Source: Hoeflea sp.
Lineage (GTDB): Bacteria; Pseudomonadota; Alphaproteobacteria; Rhizobiales; Rhizobiaceae
Length of the DNA stretch: 64,000 nt
Reading direction: 5' to 3'
Assembly: GCF_014359905.1 (NCBI RefSeq)
Contig: NZ_JACIYP010000001.1
Coordinates: 7,758-71,757 of the forward strand
The notes beneath the pieces were generated by a model, which was not told the DNA's origin, did no database searches, and saw only the letters and a program-made list of their open reading frames with translations. Positions 13,460 to 22,260 of the stretch are shown piece by piece (position 1 is the first letter of the stretch; the number at the start of each line of letters is the position of its first letter). The translations under genes were made by a program, and so were the position numbers.

Positions 13460-14346
13460 GAGACTTTCCCAATGCTCTCACGGACCACCTCGCCCGGACC
13501 GCAACCACCACCTGTCACGCCTGGCGGTTGACCCGCGCTGACGGGCTGGTGCTGGGCTTTACCGAGCATGACCATGATCTCGAATTTGGCGGCACGGTGT
13601 TTTCCGCCGCCACCGGGTTTCGCGCGAGCGACGTCGAGTCTGGTTTGGGTCTTGAGGCCGACGCCGCCACTGTGGCGGGCGCCTTTTCCGATGCGGCGAT
13701 CAGCACGGACGATCTGGCGCTCGGGCGCTATGACGGGGCGCGGGTCGAGACCTTTCTGGTCAACTGGCAGAGCCCCGACGACCATGTGCTGCTGTCAACG
13801 CGCGAACTGGGCGAAGTGCGCAGCGCGGGCCCCGCCTTCGCGGTGGAACTGCGCAGCCTGGCGGCCAGGCTCGACCAGTCGCGCGGCCGGCTTTATGGCA
13901 GCCGCTGCGACGCCGATCTGGGCGACGGGCGGTGCGGCAAGGACATCTCGGCGCCGCCTTACAGGTTGAGCGGAGCAATCGTCGCGGTCACGGATGAGAT
14001 GACGCTGATCGCGAGCGGGCTTGGCGAGCGGCCGGCAGGCTGGTTCGGCAATGGCCGCGTCAGGTTCATGACGGGGCCTCTGGGAGGGCTCAGCCTCGAC
14101 ATCTCGGCCCATGCTGTCGAGGCTGGCGGCGCGCGGCTTGACCTGTGGTCGCCGATGGCGCGGCTGCCATCGGCCGGCGACCAGATCGAGGTCACCGCGG
14201 GCTGCGACAAGTCGTTCGACACCTGTCGAGACAAATTCGACAACGTCCTCAATTTCCAGGGTTTTCCCTTCCTGCCTGGCAGCGATTTCGCCTATGGCTA
14301 CGCCGATGCGGACACGGTGCATGACGGCCGTCCGATCGTCCCGTGA
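13456..14346 (+). CDS. GTA tail hub protein (gp13), DUF2163/BR0599
   Basis: A 296-residue hub protein. The N-terminal DUF2163 part has CHAWRLTRADGLVLGFTEHD and the C-terminal BR0599 part has the cysteine set GSRCDADLGDGRCG and AGCDKSFDTCRDKFDN, ending FQGFPFLPGSDFAYGY. The family binds an iron-sulphur cluster in RcGTA; the conserved cysteines are intact here. It overlaps gp14 by four bases. Confidence 0.92.
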   Translation: MRDFPNALTDHLARTATTTCHAWRLTRADGLVLGFTEHDHDLEFGGTVFSAATGFRASDVESGLGLEADAATVAGAFSDAAISTDDLALGRYDGARVETFLVNWQSPDDHVLLSTRELGEVRSAGPAFAVELRSLAARLDQSRGRLYGSRCDADLGDGRCGKDISAPPYRLSGAIVAVTDEMTLIASGLGERPAGWFGNGRVRFMTGPLGGLSLDISAHAVEAGGARLDLWSPMARLPSAGDQIEVTAGCDKSFDTCRDKFDNVLNFQGFPFLPGSDFAYGYADADTVHDGRPIVP

Positions 14347-14786
14347 GCGGCGGCGAGCACGGCGCGCGCGTGGTCGCCGCGGCGCGGGCCTGGATCGGCA
14401 CGCCCTACCGGCATCAGGGGGCGCGCAAGGGCGTGGGCTGCGATTGCCTCGGGCTGGTGCGCGGCGTCTGGGCAGAGATTGTGGGCCAGGAGGCCGAACA
14501 GCCCGGCGCCTATGCGCCCGACTGGGCCGAGCGCGGGCGCACAGACCGGCTGATGCTCGCCGCCCGCAGGCATTGCGGTCCAGCCATCCCGGTCTCCGAA
14601 GCGATGGCCGGAGACATAGTGCTGTTCCGCTGGCGCGCGGGGGTCTCGGCCAAGCATGCGGGCATTCTTTCGGGCCCGGATCACTTTATCCACGCCTATG
14701 AGGCGGCGGGCGTCACCGAAAGCGCGCTGGTTCCCGCCTGGCGGCGGCGGATCGCGGCGGTGCACCGGTTTCCGTCCCAACCCTGA
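14343..14786 (+). CDS. GTA NlpC/P60 cell-wall peptidase (gp14)
   Basis: A 147-residue NlpC/P60 peptidase in the tail tip. The catalytic Cys lies in GVGCDCLGLVRGVW near residue 37, and the catalytic His in SAKHAGIL near residue 107. It would cut peptidoglycan during DNA delivery. A typical start, RVVAAARAWIGTPYRHQG, leads to the active site. The GTG start overlaps the gp13 stop. Confidence 0.93.
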   Translation: MSGGEHGARVVAAARAWIGTPYRHQGARKGVGCDCLGLVRGVWAEIVGQEAEQPGAYAPDWAERGRTDRLMLAARRHCGPAIPVSEAMAGDIVLFRWRAGVSAKHAGILSGPDHFIHAYEAAGVTESALVPAWRRRIAAVHRFPSQP

Positions 14787-14825
14787 GTCCCTTCATTTTA
14801 CTTTCCTGAAAAGCGAGATCGCGAC

Positions 14826-17800
14826 ATGGCGATAATCCTCCTGCAGGTGGCGGGCGCGGCCCTCGGCAGTGCTTTCGGCCCGGTCGGCACGGCGATCGGT
14901 TCGGCCGTGGGCGCTGCGCTGGGCGGCATGATCGACACGAGCCTGATCAATTCCACGCGCACGATCCGTGGCCGGGGACTGAGCGGTGCGCGGATTCCGT
15001 CGGCGGACGAGGGGTCGCCGATCCTGAGGGTGCACGGCTCGATGCGGATCGCCGGCGCGCTGATCTGGGCGACGCGATTCGAGGAGACGGTGACGCGGGA
15101 GCGCCAGGGCGGCAAGGGCGGCGGTCCCAAGGTCGAGAGTTACAGCTATCACGCCAATTTCGCGCTCGGGCTGTGCGAGGGCCCGATCGCCATGATCCGC
15201 AGGGTGTGGGCCGACGGACGCGAGCTGGATCTCGAAAGCCTCGACATGCGGATTTACCGCGGCACGGCGACGCAATTGCCCGATCCGCTGATCGAGGCCA
15301 AGCAGGGCGCGGGCAAGGTTCCGGCCTGGCGCGGGCTTGCCTATGTGGTGTTCGAGCGGCTGCCGCTCGATGGTTTCGGCAACCGCATCCCGGTGCTGCA
15401 GTTCGAGGTGGTGCGGCCCGCGGGGCAACTGGAAACCGCCATCAAGGCGGTTGCGGTGATCCCCGGCGCCACCGAGCACGGCTACGCCACCACGCCGGTG
15501 CGCGAGACGCTGGGACCGGGCGCGGTGCGCCTGCTCAACCGCAACATGCGTCAGGCATCGACCGACTGGGCCCAGTCGATCGACGAGTTGCAGGCGCTGT
15601 GCCCGAACCTGACTTCGGTGGCGCTGGTGTCGTCCTGGTTCGGCGACGACCTGCGTGCAGGCCTTTGCCGTTTACGGCCTGGCGTCGAGGTGAGGAGCCG
15701 CTCGGGCGAGACGCGGCCCTGGAAGGTGGGCGGACTCAGCCGCGCCACCGCGCACCTGATCAGCAGCAATGACGGCGGCCCGGCCTATGGCGGCACGCCC
15801 GATGACAGGGCGGTGATCGAGGCGATCGCCGACCTCAAGGCGCGCGGGCTCACGGTGGTGCTCTATCCCTTCGTGCTGATGGATGTGCCTTCCGGCAACG
15901 GGCTGCTCGACCCGAATGGCGCTGCCGAACAGCCTGCCTATCCGTGGCGCGGCCGGATCACCGCGAGTCCGGCGCCGGGGCTGGCCGGGACCCCGGACGG
16001 GACGGCGGCGATGCGGACCGAGATCGAGGCGATGAGTGGCGGGATGGCGGCGGCGGATTTCACCGTTGCGGGAGACGGAATCTCCTGGGCCGGCGGAGAC
16101 GAAGGCTATCGCCGCTTCGTGCTGCATCACGCGGCGCTCGCGCTGGCCGCGGTCGACGGATTTGTCATCGGATCGGAAATAACGGGCCTGACCCGGCTGC
16201 GCGACGAGACCGGCGCATTTCCCTTTGTCGAGGACCTGATCGCGCTGGCGGAAGACGTCAAGGCGATGCTGGGACCCGCCACCACGGTGACCTATGCCGC
16301 GGACTGGACCGAATATGCGGGCTACCGGCCGCCGGACGGTTCGGGCGACGTCTATTTCAACCTCGATCCGCTGTGGGCGCATCCTGCGATCGGCGCGGTC
16401 GGCATCGACAATTACATGCCGCTGAGCGACTGGCGCGACGGCGATCGGACAGCAGGCAATCCCGACGGGGCGGGTTTTGCCAATGATGCAGCCGCCATGG
16501 GCCGGGCAATTGCCGGCGGCGAGGGTTTTGACTGGTATTACACCGATGGCTCGGCGCGCGATGCCCGCGCCCGGCTGCCGATCACGGACGGGCTCATGGG
16601 CAAGGACTGGGTCTACCGGGTCAAGGATCTGAGAGGCTGGTGGCAGAACCAGCATCATGACCGCATCGCCGGCAGCGAGGCGGCTGTTGCGAGTCCCTGG
16701 GTTCCGGGCTCAAAGCCGCTCTGGTTCACCGAACTCGGCTGCCCGGCGGTCGACAAGGGCGCTTGCCAGCCCAATCTGTTTCCCGATCCGAAATCCTCGG
16801 AAGGTGCGCTTCCCTGGTATTCGACCGGCGCGCGCGACGATATGGCCCAGCGGGCGTTTCTCGAGTCCCATCTGGCGCACTGGTCCGGCCCTGCCAATGC
16901 CGGTGGCATGGTGGCGACGGATCATATCCATCTCTGGGCCTGGGACGCGCGGCCTTATCCGGCCTTTCCGCTGAGCGCGACTGTATGGTCGGACGGTCCC
17001 AACTGGCTGACCGGGCACTGGCTCAATGGCCGGCTCGGAAGCATGGCGCTCAAGGATCTGATCGCCGCGGTTCTGACGGACGCGGGGATGACGGGATTCG
17101 ACGTCGACCGGGTTGACGGGCTGGCGACCGGTCACGTGATTTCAAGCCCGGCGTCGGCCCGCGCGGTGCTGGAGCCGTTGCTGCAGGCCTTTTCCATCGA
17201 CGTGCGCGAAGGCCCCGGCGGGCTCGAATTCGCCTCGCGGCTGAAGCTCGGCGCAGCGCCGGTCGAGATCACCGCTGTGGCCGAGGTCAATGAAGGGCCG
17301 CTGTTTGAGGAGATCCGCGGCGAGACCGGCGAATTCGCCACCGAGGCGGTGGTGCTGTCGGCCGATCCGCTCAATGATTACGCTCCCGCCTCGGCGCGGT
17401 CGCGCAGGCTTGAGGGAGAGCCGCTGCGCCAGCAGGATCTGGCCCTGAGCCTGGCGCTGGACCCGGGCCTGGCGCGCATCACCGCCGATCAATGGCTGCA
17501 CGACCACCGGCTGCAGCGCCGCCAGTTGCGCTTTGCCCTGCCGCCGCAGGCGGTCCGGTTGCAGCCGGGCGACATTGTCCGCTTTGCGCTGCCGGACGCG
17601 CCGCAGGGCCGCTTCCGCATCGCCCGGATCGAGGATGGCGCGATTCGCCGCATCGAGGCGGTGGCGCATGCGGGGGCAGCGTCGGGCGAGACGGGTGAAA
17701 CGCTCGGACCCCGCGGTCCGAGCGACGCCAACGCTTATTTCGCGCCGGAGATCGTGTTTCTCGATCTGCCTGCGCTCTCCGGTACCGATGAAACCGGCTG

Positions 17801-18668
17801 GGCGAGGGCAGGCGCTCTTGGCAGGCCGTGGCGGCGGATGGTGCTGTCGAGTTCGGTGGAAGAGGAGGGCTATAGGGCACGGGTGACGCTGGATGCGCCG
17901 GCGAAAATCGGCGCGCTGGCTGCGGATCTGCCGCCGGGGGACGCCGAGGGAATGTTTGACGCGCGTGCGGCGCTGGAGGTCGATCTCGGCTTTGGCGGGA
18001 TGTCGAGCGCCAGCCGGTTGGCGGTCCTGAATGACGCCAATGCGGCGGCCGTTCGCTCCCTGTCCGGTGTCTGGGAAGTTCTCCAGTACGAGGCCGCAGA
18101 AGAGATCGCGCCCGGGCGCTGGCGGCTGACAAACCTGCTGCGCGGGCAGGGCGGAACGGACGACGCCATGCGTGCAGGCGCGGTGGCTGGGGCCGGGTTT
18201 GTCGTGCTCGACGGTACGGTCCGGTCGCTCGGGCTGTCGCTCGAGGAAGCGGGACGCGCGCTCAACTGGATCGCGGAGGCGTCGGGCGGACCCGCGGGCG
18301 GCTTCGGGCCTGTTGCCTTTGCCGGCGGCGAGCGGGCGCTCACGCCGCTGTCGCCGGTGCATGTGAGGGCCAGGCGCGCGCCGGACGGGGTGATGGTGTC
18401 CTGGGTCCGGCGCGGCCGGATGTCCGCCGACAGCTGGACACCGGCCGAGATCGCCCAGGATGAAGGCTTCGAGCGCTACCGGATCGAGATTCTCGATGGC
18501 GGTTCGGTTGTCAGGGCCGCCGAGGCCGGAAGTCCGCAATGGCTCTATCCGGCCGGCGACGAACTTGCCGATTTCGGATCCGAACAGGCCTCGCTCACCG
18601 TGCGCGTGGCGCAAGCCGGAAGGCGCGTGCCCTGGGGCGTGGCGCGCAGGGCGACGCTTCACCTTTGA
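14826..18668 (+). CDS. GTA megatron protein (gp15), TIM-barrel host-recognition protein
   Basis: A 1,280-residue tail-tip protein, normal in length. The N-terminus has Gly/Ala-rich hydrophobic stretches (FGPVGTAIGSAVGAALGGMI). A glycosidase-like GTA TIM barrel covers roughly residues 350-750, with GDVYFNLDPLWAHPAIGAVG, GIDNYMPLSDWRDG and KPLWFTELGCPAVDKG (a candidate catalytic Glu). A phage-tail_3 domain follows, and the C-terminus is a beta-rich receptor-binding part with FRIARIEDGAIRRIEA and RLTNLLRGQGGTDDAM. It forms the spike that meets the recipient cell and may digest surface glycan. It is the last gene of the structural cluster. Confidence 0.93.
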   Translation: MAIILLQVAGAALGSAFGPVGTAIGSAVGAALGGMIDTSLINSTRTIRGRGLSGARIPSADEGSPILRVHGSMRIAGALIWATRFEETVTRERQGGKGGGPKVESYSYHANFALGLCEGPIAMIRRVWADGRELDLESLDMRIYRGTATQLPDPLIEAKQGAGKVPAWRGLAYVVFERLPLDGFGNRIPVLQFEVVRPAGQLETAIKAVAVIPGATEHGYATTPVRETLGPGAVRLLNRNMRQASTDWAQSIDELQALCPNLTSVALVSSWFGDDLRAGLCRLRPGVEVRSRSGETRPWKVGGLSRATAHLISSNDGGPAYGGTPDDRAVIEAIADLKARGLTVVLYPFVLMDVPSGNGLLDPNGAAEQPAYPWRGRITASPAPGLAGTPDGTAAMRTEIEAMSGGMAAADFTVAGDGISWAGGDEGYRRFVLHHAALALAAVDGFVIGSEITGLTRLRDETGAFPFVEDLIALAEDVKAMLGPATTVTYAADWTEYAGYRPPDGSGDVYFNLDPLWAHPAIGAVGIDNYMPLSDWRDGDRTAGNPDGAGFANDAAAMGRAIAGGEGFDWYYTDGSARDARARLPITDGLMGKDWVYRVKDLRGWWQNQHHDRIAGSEAAVASPWVPGSKPLWFTELGCPAVDKGACQPNLFPDPKSSEGALPWYSTGARDDMAQRAFLESHLAHWSGPANAGGMVATDHIHLWAWDARPYPAFPLSATVWSDGPNWLTGHWLNGRLGSMALKDLIAAVLTDAGMTGFDVDRVDGLATGHVISSPASARAVLEPLLQAFSIDVREGPGGLEFASRLKLGAAPVEITAVAEVNEGPLFEEIRGETGEFATEAVVLSADPLNDYAPASARSRRLEGEPLRQQDLALSLALDPGLARITADQWLHDHRLQRRQLRFALPPQAVRLQPGDIVRFALPDAPQGRFRIARIEDGAIRRIEAVAHAGAASGETGETLGPRGPSDANAYFAPEIVFLDLPALSGTDETGWARAGALGRPWRRMVLSSSVEEEGYRARVTLDAPAKIGALAADLPPGDAEGMFDARAALEVDLGFGGMSSASRLAVLNDANAAAVRSLSGVWEVLQYEAAEEIAPGRWRLTNLLRGQGGTDDAMRAGAVAGAGFVVLDGTVRSLGLSLEEAGRALNWIAEASGGPAGGFGPVAFAGGERALTPLSPVHVRARRAPDGVMVSWVRRGRMSADSWTPAEIAQDEGFERYRIEILDGGSVVRAAEAGSPQWLYPAGDELADFGSEQASLTVRVAQAGRRVPWGVARRATLHL

Positions 18669-18696
18669 TCACTCCCAACCTTGAAAGGACATTGCG

Positions 18697-18903
18697 ATGA
18701 CCGACATCAAACCCTGGTGGCAATCCAAGACGCTCTGGGGCGCCCTCGTCACGATCGGCTCGGCGGCCCTCGGCCTTGCCGGGCTCGACCTCGGCGACGC
18801 GGATCGCGAGGCCCTGATCGAACTGCTGACTTCGCTGGGCGCCGCCATCGGCGGGGTGATCGCGATTTTCGGCCGGATCAAGGCGAAGAGCCGGATCGGC
18901 TGA
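18697..18903 (+). CDS. small membrane protein after the GTA cluster (holin-like?)
   Basis: A 68-residue protein with AAAGGAC upstream of ATG 18697. It has two hydrophobic segments, TLWGALVTIGSAALGLAGLD and TSLGAAIGGVIAIFGRI, separated by an acidic turn, and ends KAKSRIG. Size, topology and basic tail resemble small holin-type proteins, and similar ORFs follow GTA clusters in related genomes. The role is inferred from shape and place only. Confidence 0.65.
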   Translation: MTDIKPWWQSKTLWGALVTIGSAALGLAGLDLGDADREALIELLTSLGAAIGGVIAIFGRIKAKSRIG

Positions 18904-18989
18904 GGTTTTTGATGGTTGGTTCACGCCATCCCGCGTTTCCATTCATTTGCGGTTCAGGCAGGATCTTGTATCACTCGCTCCACGATGAA

Positions 18990-19301
18990 ATGCGAACCGC
19001 TTCAGGGCTGATCATGACCATGAATATCCTCAGTATTGGCTTAATCGCCGCGCATGCCGCGACAATGGCGCCGGCGGCTGCCGTGCCGGTGGGGTCGTGG
19101 GCGCCCGAGGGCGCGGCGATCATCCGCGTCGCGGTCGATTGCTCCGGCGCTGCTTCCCAGGTGGTGGGCAGCACCGGCGGGCAGCTGCTGTCGGCATCGG
19201 CCAAGACCAGCGGCGGCCAGACCGTTTGCGAAATCACCGTTCTGGTGCCGGGCAGCGGCAATGAAAGACCGAAGAAAGTCACGGTCAGGGTGCCGCAGTA
19301 A
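18990..19301 (+). CDS. small exported hypothetical protein
   Basis: An ORF of 103 residues from ATG 18990, or 95 from ATG 19014. The latter gives a signal-peptide-like start, MTMNILSIGLIAAHAATMAP, with AGGG nearby. The mature part has two cysteines (VDCSGAASQVV and QTVCEITVLV) that could form a disulphide. No family recognised. It is followed by 163 bases without a gene before feuP. Confidence 0.5.
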   Translation: MRTASGLIMTMNILSIGLIAAHAATMAPAAAVPVGSWAPEGAAIIRVAVDCSGAASQVVGSTGGQLLSASAKTSGGQTVCEITVLVPGSGNERPKKVTVRVPQ

Positions 19302-19464
19302 GGCGCCGTTGGCTGCACCTCGAGTGCAAGCGTCCGGGCGGCATTGCTGGTGGGTAAACAGGAGCCGGGGCGTAGCGTCGCGCCCGGCGCGTGATACGAT
19401 AGGGCGCGCCGAGTCCGATTGCGGGCAGGCGCGCTGACAGGGACAAAAGGCGGGGACGGCTCAC

Positions 19465-20151
19465 GTGCGCATACTGATTGTCGAGGATGACAAGGATCTC
19501 AATCGCCAGCTCAGCGACGCGCTGGTCGAGCAGGGCTATGTGGTTGACCGCGCCTATGATGGCGAGGAAGGCCATTTTCTGGGCGACACCGAGCCCTATG
19601 ATGCGGTGATCCTGGATATCGGCCTGCCGGAGATGGATGGCGTCACGGTGCTGGAGAAATGGCGCGCAAATCAGCGCGTCATGCCGGTGCTGATCCTGAC
19701 GGCGCGCGACCGCTGGAGCGACAAGGTGGCGGGCATTGATGCGGGCGCCGACGATTACGTGACCAAGCCGTTCCATGTCGAGGAAGTGCTGGCGCGTATC
19801 CGTGCCCTGATCCGCCGCGCCTCCGGGCACGCGTCCTCGGAGATCACCTGCGGCCCGGTCAAGCTCGATACCAAGGCGTCGAAAGCCAGCGTCGACGGCG
19901 TCACGCTGAAACTGACCAGCCATGAATTCCGGCTTTTGTCCTATCTCATGCATCACATGGGCGAGGTGGTGTCGCGCACCACACTGGTCGAACACATGTA
20001 TGACCAGGATTTCGACAGGGATTCCAACACCATCGAGGTGTTTGTCGGCCGATTGCGCAAGAAGATCGGCGTCGACATGATCGAGACCGTGCGCGGACTG
20101 GGCTACCGCATGATCCCGCCCGAGGGCGCCGACGACGGCACGGCCGGATGA
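19465..20151 (+). CDS. feuP: OmpR-family response regulator FeuP
   Basis: A 228-residue response regulator with a receiver domain (acidic pocket EDD near residues 7-9, phospho-acceptor Asp51 in VILDIGLPEMDG, Lys in YVTKPF) and a winged-helix DNA-binding domain (LTSHEFRLLSYLMHHMGEVV, DSNTIEVFVGRLRKKIG). The wording is very close to rhizobial FeuP, which with FeuQ controls genes for cyclic glucan export and related functions. The start codon is GTG 19465. It overlaps feuQ by four bases, and the neighbourhood before the ccm genes matches rhizobial gene order. Confidence 0.87.
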   Translation: MRILIVEDDKDLNRQLSDALVEQGYVVDRAYDGEEGHFLGDTEPYDAVILDIGLPEMDGVTVLEKWRANQRVMPVLILTARDRWSDKVAGIDAGADDYVTKPFHVEEVLARIRALIRRASGHASSEITCGPVKLDTKASKASVDGVTLKLTSHEFRLLSYLMHHMGEVVSRTTLVEHMYDQDFDRDSNTIEVFVGRLRKKIGVDMIETVRGLGYRMIPPEGADDGTAG

Positions 20152-21530
20152 AGCAGGGCTCGCTCACCGCGCGTGTTCTGCTGTTTGCGTCGGTGTGGGC
20201 GGTCATCGCGCTTGTTGCCATCGCCATCGTGATTTCGCAGCTTTACCGGGCCGGCAGCGAGCGTGCCTTTGGCGATCTGTTGCGCGCCCATCTCAACAGC
20301 GTCATCAACGCGGTGTCGATCAATGCTAACGGGCAGCTGTCGGGCAATCCGCAACTGGGCGATCTGGTGTTCGACCAGCCCGGCAGCGGCTGGATCTGGC
20401 TGGTGGAACCGCTCGGCGCGCTTGACGGCCCGAGGCTGGCCTCGATCTCTGTCGGAGACATGGTGATTGCGCCGCCCAGCATCGAGGCGCTGCCGTTCAA
20501 CGAGCGCTATCAGCGCACCTATCCGGCTGTCGACGCCGCGGGCAACAGGCTGGAAATCATCGAGACCGAAGTCGAACTCGACGCCGACGGCCATGCCGCG
20601 CGCTTCCGGGTGGGTGGAAATCGGGCGGTGCTGGAAGCCGATATTGCTGCGTTTTCGGGAAATCTCTATCTTGCGCTGGCGCTGTTCGGCATCGGCAGTC
20701 TGCTCGTCAACGCGGTCGCCATTCTTTATGGACTGCGGCCGCTCGACCAGGCGCGGCAGGCGCTGGGCCGCATTCGAGCCGGCGAGGCGCAGCAGGTTGA
20801 TGGCGCGTTTCCGCGCGAGATCGCGCCGCTGGCGGGCGAGATCAATGCGCTGATTGAAGCCAACCATCGCGTGGTCGAGCGGGCCCGCATGCAGGTCGGC
20901 AATCTGGCGCATTCGCTCAAAACCCCGATCGCCGTGCTGATCAACGAATCCCGCGACATGAGCCCGGCGCATGCCAAGCTGGTCCGAGCTCAGGCCGAGA
21001 CCATGCAGGCGCAGGTGCAGACTTATCTCGACAGAGCCCGCATCGCCGCGCAGCGCGGCAGCGTGCTCGCCCGCACCGAGGCGGCCCCGGTGATCGAGCG
21101 GCTGGTCCGGGTGATGGCGAAACTCAACCGCGACCTGGATTTTTCCACCGACATCGAGCCGCGCGACGCGGTGCTTGCCATGGAAAGCCAGGATCTGGAG
21201 GAAGCGCTTGGCAACCTGGTCGAGAATGCCGCCAAGTTTGCGCGGAAGAGCGTTGTCGTCCGGTTGCGCCGGATCCCGGATTCCCAAGGCCAAAGACCAG
21301 CGTACCGGATCGATATTGATGACGACGGGCCGGGTCTCGATGAAGCTGGCATGACGGAAGCCATGAAGCGTGGCCGAAGGCTTGACGAATCCAAGCCCGG
21401 AACCGGGCTGGGCCTGTCCATCGTCGGCGAGATCGCGTCCGAGTACAAGGGCGGCTTTGCGCTTGCCCGGGCACCGTCGGGCGGATTGTCGGCGCAACTC
21501 ACCGTCCCGGCGCTGATTGCGGAGGGGTGA
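20148..21530 (+). CDS. feuQ: sensor histidine kinase FeuQ
   Basis: A 460-residue membrane kinase. TM1 is VLLFASVWAVIALVAIAIVI, a periplasmic sensor of about 140 residues follows, and TM2 is LYLALALFGIGSLLVNAVAI. The dimerisation domain holds the phospho-acceptor His255 in NLAHSLKTPIAVL. The ATPase has LVENAAKFA, DDDGPGLDE and KPGTGLGLSIV. It is partner of the overlapping feuP gene. Confidence 0.86.
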   Translation: MKQGSLTARVLLFASVWAVIALVAIAIVISQLYRAGSERAFGDLLRAHLNSVINAVSINANGQLSGNPQLGDLVFDQPGSGWIWLVEPLGALDGPRLASISVGDMVIAPPSIEALPFNERYQRTYPAVDAAGNRLEIIETEVELDADGHAARFRVGGNRAVLEADIAAFSGNLYLALALFGIGSLLVNAVAILYGLRPLDQARQALGRIRAGEAQQVDGAFPREIAPLAGEINALIEANHRVVERARMQVGNLAHSLKTPIAVLINESRDMSPAHAKLVRAQAETMQAQVQTYLDRARIAAQRGSVLARTEAAPVIERLVRVMAKLNRDLDFSTDIEPRDAVLAMESQDLEEALGNLVENAAKFARKSVVVRLRRIPDSQGQRPAYRIDIDDDGPGLDEAGMTEAMKRGRRLDESKPGTGLGLSIVGEIASEYKGGFALARAPSGGLSAQLTVPALIAEG

Positions 21531-21645
21531 GGTGCAGCGTTTTGGCCACAATGCGGCCACAGGAACGAAGCACAAAGATGTGCGTTATGGTTTCAGGCGC
21601 CACAGCAGGCGTTGCACCTGGCGCTTGTAGAGTAGGGATGAGGGT

Positions 21646-22095
21646 ATGGCATTTGCACTTTCAAGCTTGGCGAAGCTGAGTTTTCTCGCAGGCCTGTCGG
21701 CCGTTGTTGCGGGCTGCACCAGCATGGGCGGAGCGCAGCCCCTGTCGTTCGGACCGGTCCAAGCCCCGAAGATCGGCGGCAGCGACGCGATCCTTGTCTC
21801 GCTCAATGGCGGCCTCCTGCCGCAGGAGACCATCAGCGGCCTGAGCACGCCGGACCAGCTGCGCGCCCTGTCAGCCGAGTATCAGGCGCTTGAGAAGGCT
21901 CCGCTTGGCCAGAAGGTCGCCTGGAGGAGCCCGTCAAGCGGTGCGTCCGGAGAGGTGTCCGCAGGCACGCCCTATCAGGTGGGGCAACAGAACTGCCGGC
22001 AATACACCCACTCCGCCACGATCAACGGTTCGGCGGTGCAGCGCCAGGGCGCTGCCTGCCGCAATGAAGACGGCAGCTGGACGCCGCTCGGCTAG
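21646..22095 (+). CDS. outer-membrane lipoprotein, surface-antigen-like
   Basis: A 149-residue lipoprotein with the signal peptide LSSLAKLSFLAGLSAVVAGC, lipobox VAGC. The C-terminal half has the pattern of 17-kDa-antigen-like/RT0821-type domains: LGQKVAWRSPSSGASGEVSA, QQNCRQYTHSATINGSAVQR, GAACRNEDGSWTPLG. Those two cysteines are conserved in such domains. It stands between feuQ and the ccm genes in related genomes as well. The mature protein is anchored in a membrane facing the periplasm; its job is unknown. Confidence 0.75.
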   Translation: MAFALSSLAKLSFLAGLSAVVAGCTSMGGAQPLSFGPVQAPKIGGSDAILVSLNGGLLPQETISGLSTPDQLRALSAEYQALEKAPLGQKVAWRSPSSGASGEVSAGTPYQVGQQNCRQYTHSATINGSAVQRQGAACRNEDGSWTPLG

Positions 22096-22260
22096 ATTCC
22101 CCATGCAGTTTGATCGGTGTCATTGTTTTGCCTGTCATGGGGCCTATGCCTCGTGTCCGGCGCAAGGTGGCTTGCGGTCGGGGCGCGACCAATCGCCCCA
22201 ATTTCCCTTTCAGCGCCGATTGCTGTTGGAAAACAAACAATGCTCGGATATTGAAGCCAC

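Noticed and set aside
2969-18668. An integrated prophage
   Set aside because: No integrase, repressor, replication or lysis module and no att repeats; gene content and order match the RcGTA family instead.
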